From Brevundimonas naejangsanensis (lineage in GTDB: Bacteria > Pseudomonadota > Alphaproteobacteria > Caulobacterales > Caulobacteraceae), in NCBI RefSeq assembly GCF_000635915.2, contig NZ_CP015614.1:2516501-2580500 (forward strand): a DNA stretch of 64,000 nucleotides. The letters are read 5' to 3'. Position numbers and translations under genes: made by a program. The notes under the pieces were generated by a model. It saw only the letters and a list, made by a program, of their open reading frames with translations, was not told the origin of the DNA and did no database searches. Below are positions 53,769 to 63,831 of the stretch, piece by piece (the first letter of the stretch is position 1; the number at the start of each line of letters is the position of its first letter).

Positions 53769-55499
53769 ATGAGACAGGCTGCTGCATATGCGATGGATCG
53801 CCGATTGTTCATGACGGGCGCCGTCTCGGGAGGCCTGGCGCTCGGCGGCCCTGCGCAGGCTCAGACGGCCGCGACGACGATCTTCCACGGCGGCTCCATC
53901 CGCACCATCGACGATGCGCGGCCGACGGCTGAGGCCTTGGCGGTGCGCGGCGCCGCTATTGTGGCGGTGGGCTCGCTGGAGGAGGTGCAGGCCGCGGCAG
54001 GGCGCGCCGCGCGCCGGGTCGATCTTGACGGGCGGACCCTGCTGCCCGGTTTCTTCGATCCGCACGGCCATGTCTCGATGGTGGGATTGCAGGCCCGCTA
54101 CGCCAACCTCCTGCCGGCGCCTGACGGCGAGGGGAACGACATCGCCGCCCTGCAACGGATCACGCGCGATTGGATGAACCGTCATGCGGCCCTGGTCCGT
54201 GACACGGGCTTGGTCATCGGCTTCGGCTATGACGATTCCCAGCTGAAGGAGCGGAGGCACCCCACGCGGGACGAACTGGACGCCATATCCGACGCCGTGC
54301 CGGTGCTGTTCCTGCACCAGTCGGGGCACCTGGGCGCGGCTAACGGCGCAGCCCTGGCCGCCGCGGGCGTGGGGGCGGACCCGGCCGACCCGCCCGGCGG
54401 CGTGTTCCGGCGCAAGAACGGCTCGCGCGAGCCGGACGGCGTGCTGGAGGAGACCGCCCTGTTCGCCGTCATGGGCGCCCTGTTCACGCGACTGGACGCC
54501 GAAGCCAACCGTCAGATGATCGTCGAGGGCGCGCGCTACTACGCCCGTTTCGGCTACACCACGGCCCAGGACGGGCGCTCGTCCACAGATACCTGCCGCA
54601 TGATGGCGGGCCTGGCCGAGGCGGGGGCTCTGCCCATCGACATCCTGTCCTTTCCGGACATCCTGACCTCGACCGACGTCATGGCCACGCCTCTATACAG
54701 GCGAAATTACCAGGGCCGTTTCCGGATCGGCGGGGTCAAGCTGACGCTGGACGGCTCGCCCCAGGCCAAGACGGCCTGGCTGTCCCAGCCCTACTTCGTC
54801 CCGCCCGAGGGCCAGCCCGCCTCCTGGCGCGGCTATCCGGCGGTGACGGAGCAACAGGCGCTGGACGCCGTCGACTTGGCTTTCGCCAACGACTGGCAGA
54901 TTGAAGTCCACGCCAACGGCGACGCGGCTATCGACCTGATGATCGCCGCCGTGCGCGAAGCGAGCCGCAAGCATGGCGCGCGCGACCGCCGACCGGTGCT
55001 GATCCACGGCCAGACGACGCGGATGGATCAGCTCGACGACCTGAAAGGCCTGGGGATCGTCCCCTCCTTCTTCCCCATGCACACCTTTTACTGGGGCGAC
55101 TGGCACCGGGATTCCGTGCTGGGGCCGCGGCGGGCCGAGTTCATCTCGCCCTGCGGCTCGGCCTGGCGGCGCGGGATGCGCTTCACCAGCCACCACGACG
55201 CCCCGGTGGCCAATCCCGACGCCCTGCGCGTGCTGTCGGCCACGGTGACGCGTCGCACCCGCTCGGGCGACATCCTGGGGCCGGACGAGCGCGTGCCGGT
55301 CGAGGTCGCCCTGAAGGCCATGACCCTGTGGGCCGCCTGGCAGCATTATGAAGACGACCGCAAGGGCTCGCTGGCGCCGGGCAAGCTGGCGGACATGGTG
55401 CTTCTGGATGCAGACCCGGTGACGATCGATCCCGACCGGCTGGCCGGGATCAAGGTCACAGACGTCTATAAAGACGGCCGCCCGGTCGAACTGAGCTAG
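53769..55499 (+). CDS. Periplasmic amidohydrolase (YtcJ-like, Tat-type signal)
   Basis: 576 residues. The N-terminus DRRLFMTGAVSGG resembles a twin-arginine signal (RR at 11-12), so export in folded form is likely. Amidohydrolase-3 metal ligands: H99 and H101 in DPHGH, later HANGDAAIDL, IHGQT and the SHHDAP block. The substrate is unknown. AGGAG precedes the ATG at 53769. A GGAAC-N17-GGTT sequence at 53707-53732 loosely resembles an EcfG promoter. Confidence 0.88.
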   Translation: MRQAAAYAMDRRLFMTGAVSGGLALGGPAQAQTAATTIFHGGSIRTIDDARPTAEALAVRGAAIVAVGSLEEVQAAAGRAARRVDLDGRTLLPGFFDPHGHVSMVGLQARYANLLPAPDGEGNDIAALQRITRDWMNRHAALVRDTGLVIGFGYDDSQLKERRHPTRDELDAISDAVPVLFLHQSGHLGAANGAALAAAGVGADPADPPGGVFRRKNGSREPDGVLEETALFAVMGALFTRLDAEANRQMIVEGARYYARFGYTTAQDGRSSTDTCRMMAGLAEAGALPIDILSFPDILTSTDVMATPLYRRNYQGRFRIGGVKLTLDGSPQAKTAWLSQPYFVPPEGQPASWRGYPAVTEQQALDAVDLAFANDWQIEVHANGDAAIDLMIAAVREASRKHGARDRRPVLIHGQTTRMDQLDDLKGLGIVPSFFPMHTFYWGDWHRDSVLGPRRAEFISPCGSAWRRGMRFTSHHDAPVANPDALRVLSATVTRRTRSGDILGPDERVPVEVALKAMTLWAAWQHYEDDRKGSLAPGKLADMVLLDADPVTIDPDRLAGIKVTDVYKDGRPVELS

Positions 55500-55503
55500 G
55501 CTT

Positions 55504-57018
55504 TTAGCGCTTCTTCAGACTGCCCAGAACGCCGCGCAGCAGTTCGCGGGTGATGGTCGATCCGGCGGTGCGCAGCACGGACTTGGTCAGGGCTTCGACC
55601 GGAGTTTGCCGGTTGGACGGCGCGCGGGGACGGGGCGTGGCCGGAGCGCGCGGAGCCGGCGCCGAACGCGCGGCCTTTTCGGCTGCCTTGGCCTGGGCTG
55701 CGGCGGCGGCCGTTTCGGCTTCGATACGGTCGGCCTGGGCGCGGCGGGCCTTCAGCACCTCTTCGGCCGACTCGCGGTTGATCGCCGTGTCATAGACGCC
55801 CCGCACCGGGCTGGCGGCCATGGTCGCGGCGCGTTCAGCCTCGGTCGCCGGACCCAGGCGCGAGTCGGGCGGACGGATCTTGGTCCGGGCCACCACGGTG
55901 GGGGCGCCCTTCTCATCCAGAGTTGAAACGAGCGCTTCGCCCACGCCCAGCGCCTGAATGGCCTCGGCCGTGTCGAAGGCGGGATTGGTGCGGAAGCTCT
56001 GGGCGGCGGCGCGCAGACCCTTCTGTTCGGCGGGGGTATAGGCGCGCAGGGCGTGCTGCACCCGGTTGCCCAACTGCGCCAGGACGCTGTCGGGAATGTC
56101 GGCGGGGTTCTGGGTGACGAAATAGACGCCGACGCCCTTGGAGCGGATCAGCCGCACCACCTGCTCGACCTTTTCCAGCAGGCCCTTGGGCGCGTCGTTG
56201 AACAACAGGTGCGCCTCGTCGAAGAAGAAGACCAGTCGCGGCTTCTCCGGGTCGCCGATCTCGGGCAGCTGCTCGAACAGCTCGGACAGCAGCCACAGCA
56301 GGAAGGCGGCGTACAGGCGCGGGCTGTTCATCAGCCGCGTAGCGTCCAGCACGTTCACCTGGCCCCGGCCGTCCAGGGCGGTGCGCATCATGTCCTCAAG
56401 CCGCAGGGCCGGCTCGCCGAAGAAGGCCCTGCCCCCCTGCTGCTCCAGCTGAAGCAGGGCGCGCTGGATGGCGGCGATGGAGGTCGGCGAGACGTTGCCG
56501 ACCTCGCGGCCAATCGCTTGAGCGTTCTCCCCGACATGGGCCAGCAGCGCGCGCAGGTCCTCCAGGTCCAGCAGCAGAAGACCTTCCTTGTCGGCGACGT
56601 GGAAGGCGACGGTCAGCACCCCCTCCTGCACGTCGTTCAGCTCCAGCATCCGGGCCAGCAGCACCGGGCCGACGTCGGAAATGGTGGCGCGGATCGGGTG
56701 GCCCTTCTGGCCGTACAGGTCCCAGAAGACGACGGGCGCCGACCTGCCGTTCAGCGTCAGCCCCATCTTGCCGGCCCGCTCGGCGAACTTCTCAAGCCCG
56801 CCGTCCTGGCTGATGCCGGACAGGTCGCCCTTCACATCGGCGCAGAAGACCGGCACGCCCGCCTCGGAAAAACCCTGCGCCATGATCTGCAGGGTGACGG
56901 TCTTGCCGGTGCCGGTGGCGCCCGCCACGACCCCGTGGCGATTGGCCCGGTTCAACAGCAGGCGCTCGGGCGCGCCCTCAAAGGACTGGCCGAGAAACAG
57001 GGCGGGGGCGTCGGTCAT
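55504..57018 (-). CDS. HerA/YjgR-type ATPase (DUF853)
   Basis: 504 residues. Walker A is GATGTGKT at 33-40 and Walker B is [12 protein letters not shown]. The C-terminal region has an Ala/Glu/Lys-rich coiled-coil-like stretch (about 420-470). It resembles the FtsK/HerA superfamily protein YjgR of unknown role. The ATG at 57018 is chosen; an open frame continues 138 bases upstream but is non-homologous. It ends 4 bp from the convergent amidohydrolase. Confidence 0.88.
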   Translation of the reverse strand: MTDAPALFLGQSFEGAPERLLLNRANRHGVVAGATGTGKTVTLQIMAQGFSEAGVPVFCADVKGDLSGISQDGGLEKFAERAGKMGLTLNGRSAPVVFWDLYGQKGHPIRATISDVGPVLLARMLELNDVQEGVLTVAFHVADKEGLLLLDLEDLRALLAHVGENAQAIGREVGNVSPTSIAAIQRALLQLEQQGGRAFFGEPALRLEDMMRTALDGRGQVNVLDATRLMNSPRLYAAFLLWLLSELFEQLPEIGDPEKPRLVFFFDEAHLLFNDAPKGLLEKVEQVVRLIRSKGVGVYFVTQNPADIPDSVLAQLGNRVQHALRAYTPAEQKGLRAAAQSFRTNPAFDTAEAIQALGVGEALVSTLDEKGAPTVVARTKIRPPDSRLGPATEAERAATMAASPVRGVYDTAINRESAEEVLKARRAQADRIEAETAAAAAQAKAAEKAARSAPAPRAPATPRPRAPSNRQTPVEALTKSVLRTAGSTITRELLRGVLGSLKKR

Positions 57019-57133
57019 CAGCGGGTCTCCTGCGTGGCGAGCCATGCTTAATCGACCGCGCCGCCGCTGCAAGGCGGAACCTCGGCGGTTTACAGCGATT
57101 GACGCGGGTTCAAGCCAGCACGACAGTCCCGCC

Positions 57134-58291
57134 ATGAAGCTTCCGATCACCGTCAATCATTCTTCGCCGGCTTCCACTGCGGTGGTGTTGATCGCCGTCG
57201 TGGCCGCAGGTGCGGCCCTCTATTGGCTCAGGGACATCCTGACCCCCCTGGCCATGGCCATGTTCCTGATGATCATGATCGACGGGGTGAAGCGGGCCAT
57301 CGAACGCCGCACGCCGATCCCGCCGCGCTTCGCCGGCGCCGCAGCCCTACTCGTCGTGGTGCTGGGCTTCCTGTTGTCGATCTGGATCATCGTCGACGGC
57401 GCTGCGGGCTTCTTCACCGACGCCTCGGGCGTGGCCGGCAGCATCGGCCCGCGCATCGACCAGATCAGCCGCGACGTGTCCGCCCTGGTCGGGTTCAGCG
57501 ATCCGCCGACCCTTCACGACATGATCGCCGGCATCGACGTGCGCGGCTGGCTGACCAGCGCCGCCTTTCAGGTTCAGGGGGCCGCGACCGGCGCCTTCTT
57601 CGTCATGATCTATCTCGGCTTCCTGTTGGCGTCTCAGGCGGGCTTCCGAAAGAAGATGGTCGGCATGTTCCCCGAACGCGGCCCGCGTCAGGAGGCGCTG
57701 GAAGTGTTCGAGCGCGTGCGCAGCGGGGTCGAGGGCTATCTGTGGGTCCAGGCCGTGACCGGGGCCATGATCTGCGCCGTCGCCTGGGTGCTGATGCGGG
57801 CCGTGGGGCTGCAGAACGCGGAGTTCTGGACCTTCGTCATCTTCATCATCGGCTTTATCCCGGTGCTGGGCGGCGCGGTCGCAGGCTGCGCCCCGCCCCT
57901 GTTCGCCCTGGTCCAGTTCGAAAGCTATTGGCCTGCGGCGGTCCTGTTCGTCGGGCTTCAGGTGCTGCTGTTCGTGGTCGGCAATCTGGTGCAGCCGCGG
58001 ATGCAGGGCGACAATCAGAACATCGACCCCATCGTCGTGCTGCTGGCCCTGGCCTTCTGGGGCAAGCTGTGGGGCGTGGCGGGGATGTTCCTGTCGACGC
58101 CTCTGGCGGTGATGGCCATGGCCATCCTGGCCGAGTTCAAGGGGTCGCGCTGGATCGCCGTCCTGCTGTCGGGCGATGGCGAGCCCTATGCCCGCAAACC
58201 CGGCAAGGACAATCAGCCAAAGGGCGGTTCTTCCTGGCTCGGAAGGATTTTGGGCCGCGACGTCCCGCCGCAGGATAGAAGCCTGAAATAA
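57134..58291 (+). CDS. AI-2E-family permease
   Basis: 385 residues. The PerM/YdiK-like membrane family, with about seven hydrophobic segments and a long periplasmic loop at about 95-160. [21 protein letters not shown] and [21 protein letters not shown] are the conserved blocks. Members transport varied solutes or act in Na+/H+ exchange, so the substrate is open. The ATG at 57134 is divergent from the HerA-like gene. Confidence 0.9.
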   Translation: MKLPITVNHSSPASTAVVLIAVVAAGAALYWLRDILTPLAMAMFLMIMIDGVKRAIERRTPIPPRFAGAAALLVVVLGFLLSIWIIVDGAAGFFTDASGVAGSIGPRIDQISRDVSALVGFSDPPTLHDMIAGIDVRGWLTSAAFQVQGAATGAFFVMIYLGFLLASQAGFRKKMVGMFPERGPRQEALEVFERVRSGVEGYLWVQAVTGAMICAVAWVLMRAVGLQNAEFWTFVIFIIGFIPVLGGAVAGCAPPLFALVQFESYWPAAVLFVGLQVLLFVVGNLVQPRMQGDNQNIDPIVVLLALAFWGKLWGVAGMFLSTPLAVMAMAILAEFKGSRWIAVLLSGDGEPYARKPGKDNQPKGGSSWLGRILGRDVPPQDRSLK

Positions 58292-58713
58292 TCCTTCAAT
58301 TGTCCTTGAAAGGCCGCAATCGCCGCCTATCTCATCCTCACACGACGCGGCCCTCCCCTCCCCCTCCCGGGCCGCGGCGTCTGAGGCCGGCGCTTCCCCT
58401 CCCCCTCCTGAGCGCCGGACCGAGCAGGCCGTCGGACATCGTTCGACGGCCTTGTTCGTTTCTGGGGCTAGGTCGACATCCTGCCGTCGGGCGGTTTCCG
58501 TCAGAAGATGGCGGAAATGGGGCTTTTGCTGCTGCGCTGCGCGGGGTGGCTCGCAAAATCGTCCACAACTGGGCCTCTTGCGCCACATGGTGCGCTGCAC
58601 ACTGAAAATCCATGCGTTTCGGGGCTCAAGCGGCCTAGCCGTTCTCGCCGGGCGCGCTAAGGTGCCGCGGTTTTCCCCAGCGGTTTTCCACCGCGCCGTT
58701 TGAGACTGTCGTC
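58292..58713. other. 422-bp gap before the glutamate dehydrogenase gene
   Basis: It holds a GC-rich hairpin with a weak T-tail (58426-58460), probably a terminator of the AI-2E-family gene, plus a decayed hairpin-repeat-like piece at about 58622-58664. The GDH promoter must lie within it, but no convincing -35/-10 pair or operator was seen. Confidence 0.55.
58426..58460 (+). terminator. Possible terminator after the AI-2E-family gene
   Basis: AGGCCGTCG/CGACGGCCTT stem with a 9-base loop, then TTGTTCGTT. The tail is only moderately T-rich. Confidence 0.45.
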
Positions 58714-61700
58714 ATGTCCGCTGCTTCGCGCATCGTTCCCGCCGTTCCCGCTGACTTGGGAGCGCTGGAAGCGGCCTATGCGCGGATTGCGGCGCCGCCG
58801 GGAGCGCCCGAAAAGGCGCTGCTGGCTCAGGCCTTCGACGACTACGCCGCCGATGAGACGCCCGAACTGGGCGGCGACGATCTGGCGGTCCTGCTGGCGG
58901 GCGCCTGGCGCGGCGCCCAGGCCCGCAAGGCAGGCGAGCCCGCCCGCATCACCGTCGGTCCTCTGGTCGACGAACACGGCGTCAACACGGGCTATGATCA
59001 GGTCCTGATCCTGCAGGACGACGGCCCCTTCCTGGTCGACAGCGTCCTGGGCGAACTGGCTGAGGCGGGCGTCACCGTCCGCGCCCTGTTCCACCCGATC
59101 GTCGAAGTCGAGGCCGGACGCCGCGACTCCCTGATCATCGTCGTCATCGACCCCCTGCCGCAGGAGCGCCGCGACGCCCTGGGCGAAGGCCTGGCCGCGG
59201 CTCTGGCCGACGTGCGCGCCGCCGTGCGCGACCACGCCGCCATGCTGGAGGCGATGGGCGCCGAGATCGCCCGCCTGGAAGCCCATCCGCCGGTGGGCGT
59301 GGCCGCCGAGGTGCTGGCCGAAAATCTCGCCTTCCTGCGCTGGGTCAAGGACGACCACTTCGTCTTCCTGGGCGCGCGCCAGTACGACTATCCGCGCGGC
59401 CCCGACGGAACCTATGAGGCCGAGGCGCCCCTGAACCAGTCCACCGACGGTCTGGGCGTCCTCAGCGACCCCGAGCGCCGCGTCCTGCGCCGCGCCAATG
59501 AGCCGGCCGTGCTGACGCCCGCCATGCAGGCCCAGCTGAACGAGAGCGAGCCGGTCACGGTGGCCAAGGGCAATATGCGCTCTCGCGTGCACCGCCGCGC
59601 CTATATGGACTACATCGGCGTCAAGCGTTTCGACGACCAGGGCCGGGCGGTGGGCGAGACGCGCTTCGTCGGCCTGTTCACCCATGAAGCCTACGACGTC
59701 ATGGCCCATGAGGTGCCGCTGCTGCGCCGCAAGGTCGAGAACGCCCTGGCCCGCGCCGACAAGGCGCCGGGCAGCCACAACCACAAGCGTCTGCGCACCA
59801 TCCTCGAAAACTATCCGCGCGACGAGCTGTTCCAGATCGGCGAGGACGAGTTGCTGGATACGGCGCTGGGCATCCTGCACCTGTATGACCGCCCGCGCAT
59901 CCGCCTGTTCACGCGCCGCGATCCGTTCGACCGGTTCGTCTCGGTGCTGTGCTTCGTTCCGCGCGAGCGCTACGACGCCGGCCTGCGCCAGCGTATCGGC
60001 GCCATCCTGGCCCAGGCCTGGGGCGGCCGGGTGTCGGCCGCCTATCCGCAGATGTCGGACCAGCCGCTGACCCGCGTCCATTACATCATCGGCGTGACGC
60101 CGGGCGAGCATCCGGTCCCCGACCTCAAGGCGCTGGAAGCCGAGGTGGCCGAGGCCGGCCGCAGCTGGATCGACCGATTCGAGCGCGCCCTGCGCCAGGC
60201 CGGGGTCGACGAGGCCGCCGTCGGCCCGACCAGCGCCCGCTGGGCCGAGGGCTTCGGCGTCGCCTTCCGCGACCGCTATGACGCGGCCGAGGCCGTGGCC
60301 GATCTGGAGCAGTTCGACCGTCTCAACGACGGCGCGGCCGCCGATGGCGTCCACGCCGAGCCTGTAGCGGTGCGCGCCTTCCGCACCGCCGACGAGACCA
60401 ACCTGCAGTTCCGCTTCAAACTGTATCGTCGCGGCTCGGCCGTGCCGCTGTCGGACGTCCTGCCGATCCTGGCCGACATGGGCCTGAAGACGCTGGAGGA
60501 ATCCGACCACGTGGTGCGCACGATCGGCCAGGAGCCGATCTACATCCACGACTTCCTGCTGGAAGACCCGCGCGGCGCCGACCTGGTGTTCGCCGATCTC
60601 AAGACCCCGTTCGAAGAGGCCTTCAAGGCCGTGTGGAACGGCCGCACCGAAAGCGACGGCTTCAACCGTCTGGTGCTCGAGCTGGGCGTCGACTGGCGCG
60701 AGGCGGCCCTGATCCGCACCCTGGCCCGCTATCGCCAGCAGACCGGTCTGGACCCGTCGCAGGCGGTGCAGGAAGCGGCCCTGCGCGAATATCCCGACGT
60801 GGCCCGCGCCATCCTGTCGCTGTTCAAGGCCAAGTTCGACCCGGCCCACGGCGGTTCGGTGGCCGAGCGCGAGGCTTCGGTCGCCGAACTGGACGCCAAG
60901 ATCGAGACCCTGCTGCAGGACGTGAAGAGCCTGGATCACGACCGCGCCCTGCGCCGGATCGCGGCCCTGATCGACGGGATCAAGCGCACCAACTTCTATC
61001 AGCTCGACGCCGAGGGTCATCCGAAGGCGCACATCTCGATCAAGATCGCCGGTCAGGAACTGGCCGACCTGCCCCTGCCCAAGCCGTTCCGCGAGATCTT
61101 CGTCTGGGCGCCGCACATCGAGGGTTCGCACCTGCGCTTCGGCCCGGTGGCGCGCGGCGGCCTGCGCTGGTCGGATCGTCGCGACGATTTCCGCACCGAG
61201 GTCCTGGGTCTGGTGAAGGCCCAGCAGGTCAAGAACTCGGTCATCGTCCCGGTCGGCTCCAAGGGCGGCTTCTATCCCAAGCAGCTGCCGGTCGGCGGCA
61301 CGCGCGAGGAAATGCAGGCCGAGGCCATCCGCGCCTATAAGACCTTCCTGTCCGGCATGCTGGACATCACCGACAACATCGTCGGCGACGCCGCCCCGGT
61401 GCGCCCGGCCAATGTCGTGGCCTGGGAAGGCGACGACCCCTATCTGGTCGTGGCCGCCGACAAGGGCACGGCGACCTTCTCGGACATCGCCAACGGCGTC
61501 AGCCAGTCCTACGGCTTCTGGCTGGACGACGCTTTCGCGAGCGGCGGTTCGGCCGGCTATGACCACAAGGAGATGGGCATCACCGCGCGCGGCGCCTGGG
61601 AAGCGGTCAAGCGCCACTTCCGCGAGGTCGGCAAGGACATCCAGACCGAGCCCTTCACCGTGGTCGGCGTGGGCGACATGTCCGGCGACGTCTTCGGCAA

Positions 61701-63576
61701 CGGCATGCTGCTGTCCAAGGCGACCAAGGTCGTGGCCGCCTTCGATCACCGCGACATCTTCATCGACCCGAACCCGGACCCCGCCCGGTCGTGGGAAGAG
61801 CGCATGCGTCTGTTCGAGACCCCGCGCACCAGCTGGCAGGACTATGACAAGAGCCTGATCTCGGAGGGCGGCGGCGTCTTCTCGCGCTCGGCCAAGTCGA
61901 TCACCCTGACCCCGCAGATCAAGGACCTGCTGGATATCGAGGCGGACACGGTCGATCCGGTCACCCTGATGCAGGCCATCCTCAAGGCCCGCGCCGAACT
62001 GCTCTACTTCGGCGGCATCGGCACCTACATCAAGGGTTCGGGCGAGACCAACCTGCAGGTCGGCGACAAGGCCAACGACGCCATCCGCGTCAACGGCGGC
62101 GACATCCGCGCCCAGATCATCGGCGAAGGCGCCAACCTGGGCATGACCCAGCTGGGCCGCATCGAGGCGGCGCGCGCGGGCGTGCGTCTGAACACCGACG
62201 CCATCGACAACTCGGCCGGCGTGGACTCCTCCGACCAGGAGGTGAACATCAAGATCCTGCTGGGCGGCGCCATCGCCTCGGGCCACCTGAAGGCCGAAGA
62301 CCGCAACGCCCTGCTGAAGTCGATGACCGACGAGGTGGCGCACAACGTCCTGCGTCACAACTACGACCAGACCCTGGCCCTGACCCTGCAACAGGCCGAA
62401 GGCGCCGCAGCGCTGGACGCTCAGCAGGCCTTCATGCAGCACCTGGTCTCGATCGGTAAGCTGAACCGGGCGGTGGAATATCTGCCCGACGACGCCCGCA
62501 TGACCGAGATGAAGCTCCAGGGCCAGGCCCTGTCGCGGCCGGAACTGGCGGTCCTGACCGCCTATTCCAAGCTTGAGCTGTTCGACGAGATCGTCGCCTC
62601 GGCGGCGCCGGACGACGCCTTCTTCGAGCGGATGCTGGTCGACTACTTCCCCACCCCGCTGGCCCAGTTCGAAGAGGACATGAAGGGCCACCGCCTGCGT
62701 CGCGACATCATCGCCACCGTGCTGTCGAACGAGATCGTCAACATGGCCGGGCCGACCTTCCCTGACCGCCTGCGCGCGGCGGCGGAATGCGACACCGCCG
62801 CCATGGTCACGGCCTTCGAGACCGCGCGTCACGTCTTCCGCCTCGATGAGGCCTGGAAGGCGGTCGAGGCCCTGGACCTGAAGATCCCGGCCGAGGCTCA
62901 GACGGCCCTGTATCAGGAGATCGCCCTGGTCCTGCGCCGCCAGACCTTCTGGCTGGCGCGCCGCGCGGCCCGCACCGAGACGACGGTCGGCGGCATGATC
63001 GCCGCCTACCAGCCGGCCGCCGACGCCCTGCGCGCGGCGGGTCCCGCGGTGCTGTCGCGTTATGAGCACGCTCGCTACGAAGACCGGGTCCAGACCTTCA
63101 TCGGCCTGGGCGCGCCCGAAGAGTTGGCCCGCGACATCGCCATGCTGCGTCCGATGGTGGCCACGGCCGACATCGGCGACCTGGCGAACGAGCTGGGCTG
63201 GGACGCCCCGGCCATGGCCCGCGTCTATCACCAGGTCGGCGCCGCCTTCGACTTCGACCGCCTGCGCGTGGCGGCCGGGTCGGTGCCGTCGGCCGATCAC
63301 TTCGATCGCCTGGCGGTGCGTCGCCTGATCCAGGACCTGATGACCGAGCAGCAGCAGCTGACCCGCGCCGTGGCCAAGGCCTCGGCCCAGGCGGCGGGCG
63401 TCGGCCAGGAAAGCGCGGAACAGGCGGTCGACGCCTGGATCGGCGCCCGCATGGATCAGGTGGAGGCCCTGCGCGGCTCGGTCGACGAGATCGAGACCTC
63501 GGGCTCCGGCTGGACCTTCGCCAAGCTGACCATTGCGAATGGAGCGATCCGCGAGGTGTTGGCTTCGGCTTCCTAA
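58714..63576 (+). CDS. NAD-specific glutamate dehydrogenase, large (GDH-180) type
   Basis: 1620 residues, full length for the large GDH family. It oxidatively deaminates glutamate to 2-oxoglutarate with NAD. The long N-terminal region contains ACT-like segments (for example VDSVLGELAEAGVTV). The catalytic dehydrogenase core lies at about 800-1250 (GPVARGGLRWSDRRDDF at about 810, then VGSKGGF), and a helical C-terminal part follows. It probably links nitrogen and carbon flow. Tandem hairpin repeats with T-runs follow the stop. Confidence 0.95.
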   Translation: MSAASRIVPAVPADLGALEAAYARIAAPPGAPEKALLAQAFDDYAADETPELGGDDLAVLLAGAWRGAQARKAGEPARITVGPLVDEHGVNTGYDQVLILQDDGPFLVDSVLGELAEAGVTVRALFHPIVEVEAGRRDSLIIVVIDPLPQERRDALGEGLAAALADVRAAVRDHAAMLEAMGAEIARLEAHPPVGVAAEVLAENLAFLRWVKDDHFVFLGARQYDYPRGPDGTYEAEAPLNQSTDGLGVLSDPERRVLRRANEPAVLTPAMQAQLNESEPVTVAKGNMRSRVHRRAYMDYIGVKRFDDQGRAVGETRFVGLFTHEAYDVMAHEVPLLRRKVENALARADKAPGSHNHKRLRTILENYPRDELFQIGEDELLDTALGILHLYDRPRIRLFTRRDPFDRFVSVLCFVPRERYDAGLRQRIGAILAQAWGGRVSAAYPQMSDQPLTRVHYIIGVTPGEHPVPDLKALEAEVAEAGRSWIDRFERALRQAGVDEAAVGPTSARWAEGFGVAFRDRYDAAEAVADLEQFDRLNDGAAADGVHAEPVAVRAFRTADETNLQFRFKLYRRGSAVPLSDVLPILADMGLKTLEESDHVVRTIGQEPIYIHDFLLEDPRGADLVFADLKTPFEEAFKAVWNGRTESDGFNRLVLELGVDWREAALIRTLARYRQQTGLDPSQAVQEAALREYPDVARAILSLFKAKFDPAHGGSVAEREASVAELDAKIETLLQDVKSLDHDRALRRIAALIDGIKRTNFYQLDAEGHPKAHISIKIAGQELADLPLPKPFREIFVWAPHIEGSHLRFGPVARGGLRWSDRRDDFRTEVLGLVKAQQVKNSVIVPVGSKGGFYPKQLPVGGTREEMQAEAIRAYKTFLSGMLDITDNIVGDAAPVRPANVVAWEGDDPYLVVAADKGTATFSDIANGVSQSYGFWLDDAFASGGSAGYDHKEMGITARGAWEAVKRHFREVGKDIQTEPFTVVGVGDMSGDVFGNGMLLSKATKVVAAFDHRDIFIDPNPDPARSWEERMRLFETPRTSWQDYDKSLISEGGGVFSRSAKSITLTPQIKDLLDIEADTVDPVTLMQAILKARAELLYFGGIGTYIKGSGETNLQVGDKANDAIRVNGGDIRAQIIGEGANLGMTQLGRIEAARAGVRLNTDAIDNSAGVDSSDQEVNIKILLGGAIASGHLKAEDRNALLKSMTDEVAHNVLRHNYDQTLALTLQQAEGAAALDAQQAFMQHLVSIGKLNRAVEYLPDDARMTEMKLQGQALSRPELAVLTAYSKLELFDEIVASAAPDDAFFERMLVDYFPTPLAQFEEDMKGHRLRRDIIATVLSNEIVNMAGPTFPDRLRAAAECDTAAMVTAFETARHVFRLDEAWKAVEALDLKIPAEAQTALYQEIALVLRRQTFWLARRAARTETTVGGMIAAYQPAADALRAAGPAVLSRYEHARYEDRVQTFIGLGAPEELARDIAMLRPMVATADIGDLANELGWDAPAMARVYHQVGAAFDFDRLRVAAGSVPSADHFDRLAVRRLIQDLMTEQQQLTRAVAKASAQAAGVGQESAEQAVDAWIGARMDQVEALRGSVDEIETSGSGWTFAKLTIANGAIREVLASAS

Positions 63577-63610
63577 GTGGTGGTGACGCCGGGCGAGAGC
63601 CCGGCGTCAC

Positions 63611-63649
63611 GCGCTACGCTCGCGACGCGGTCGCTCGCCGCTTGAGCGC
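63611..63649 (-). repeat. Hairpin repeat copy 15, with T-run
   Basis: Clamp GCGCT/AGCGC. On the minus strand the loop reads CAAGCG/GT, one base short of the usual three. The inner stem contains GCTCGCGAC/GTCGCTCGC. Six T follow (63651-63656), so it could double as the glutamate dehydrogenase terminator. Confidence 0.72.
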
Positions 63650-63657
63650 CTTTTTTG

Positions 63658-63697
63658 GCGCTATCGCTCGCCGCGCAGCGGCTCGCTGCTTGAGCGC
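63658..63697 (-). repeat. Hairpin repeat copy 16, with T-run
   Basis: Clamp GCGCT/AGCGC, loop ATC/TGCTTG, inner stem GCTCGCCGC/GCGGCTCGC, followed by TTTTT at 63698-63702. Same orientation as copy 15. Confidence 0.8.
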
Positions 63698-63831
63698 TTT
63701 TTGGAGCGCGATCATTCGCTGCGGCAAATCAGGGCCCGTCCGTTTCGTCGTGTGGCGAGGCGGGCGGGCCTTGGCGTTTGGGGCGGGGTCGGTTTAGGTG
63801 GCGCCTTGCTGTTCAGTGAACCGGAGGGCCC

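Noticed and set aside
58657..63300. Very long open frame on the minus strand opposite the glutamate dehydrogenase gene
   Set aside because: The plus strand encodes a well-recognised 1620-residue enzyme. The antisense frame is open only because GC-rich codon use removes stops; its product is low-complexity and matches nothing.
880..63697. CRISPR array
   Set aside because: The repeats are scattered singly or in pairs, palindromic and variable in sequence, with no regular spacers and no cas genes.
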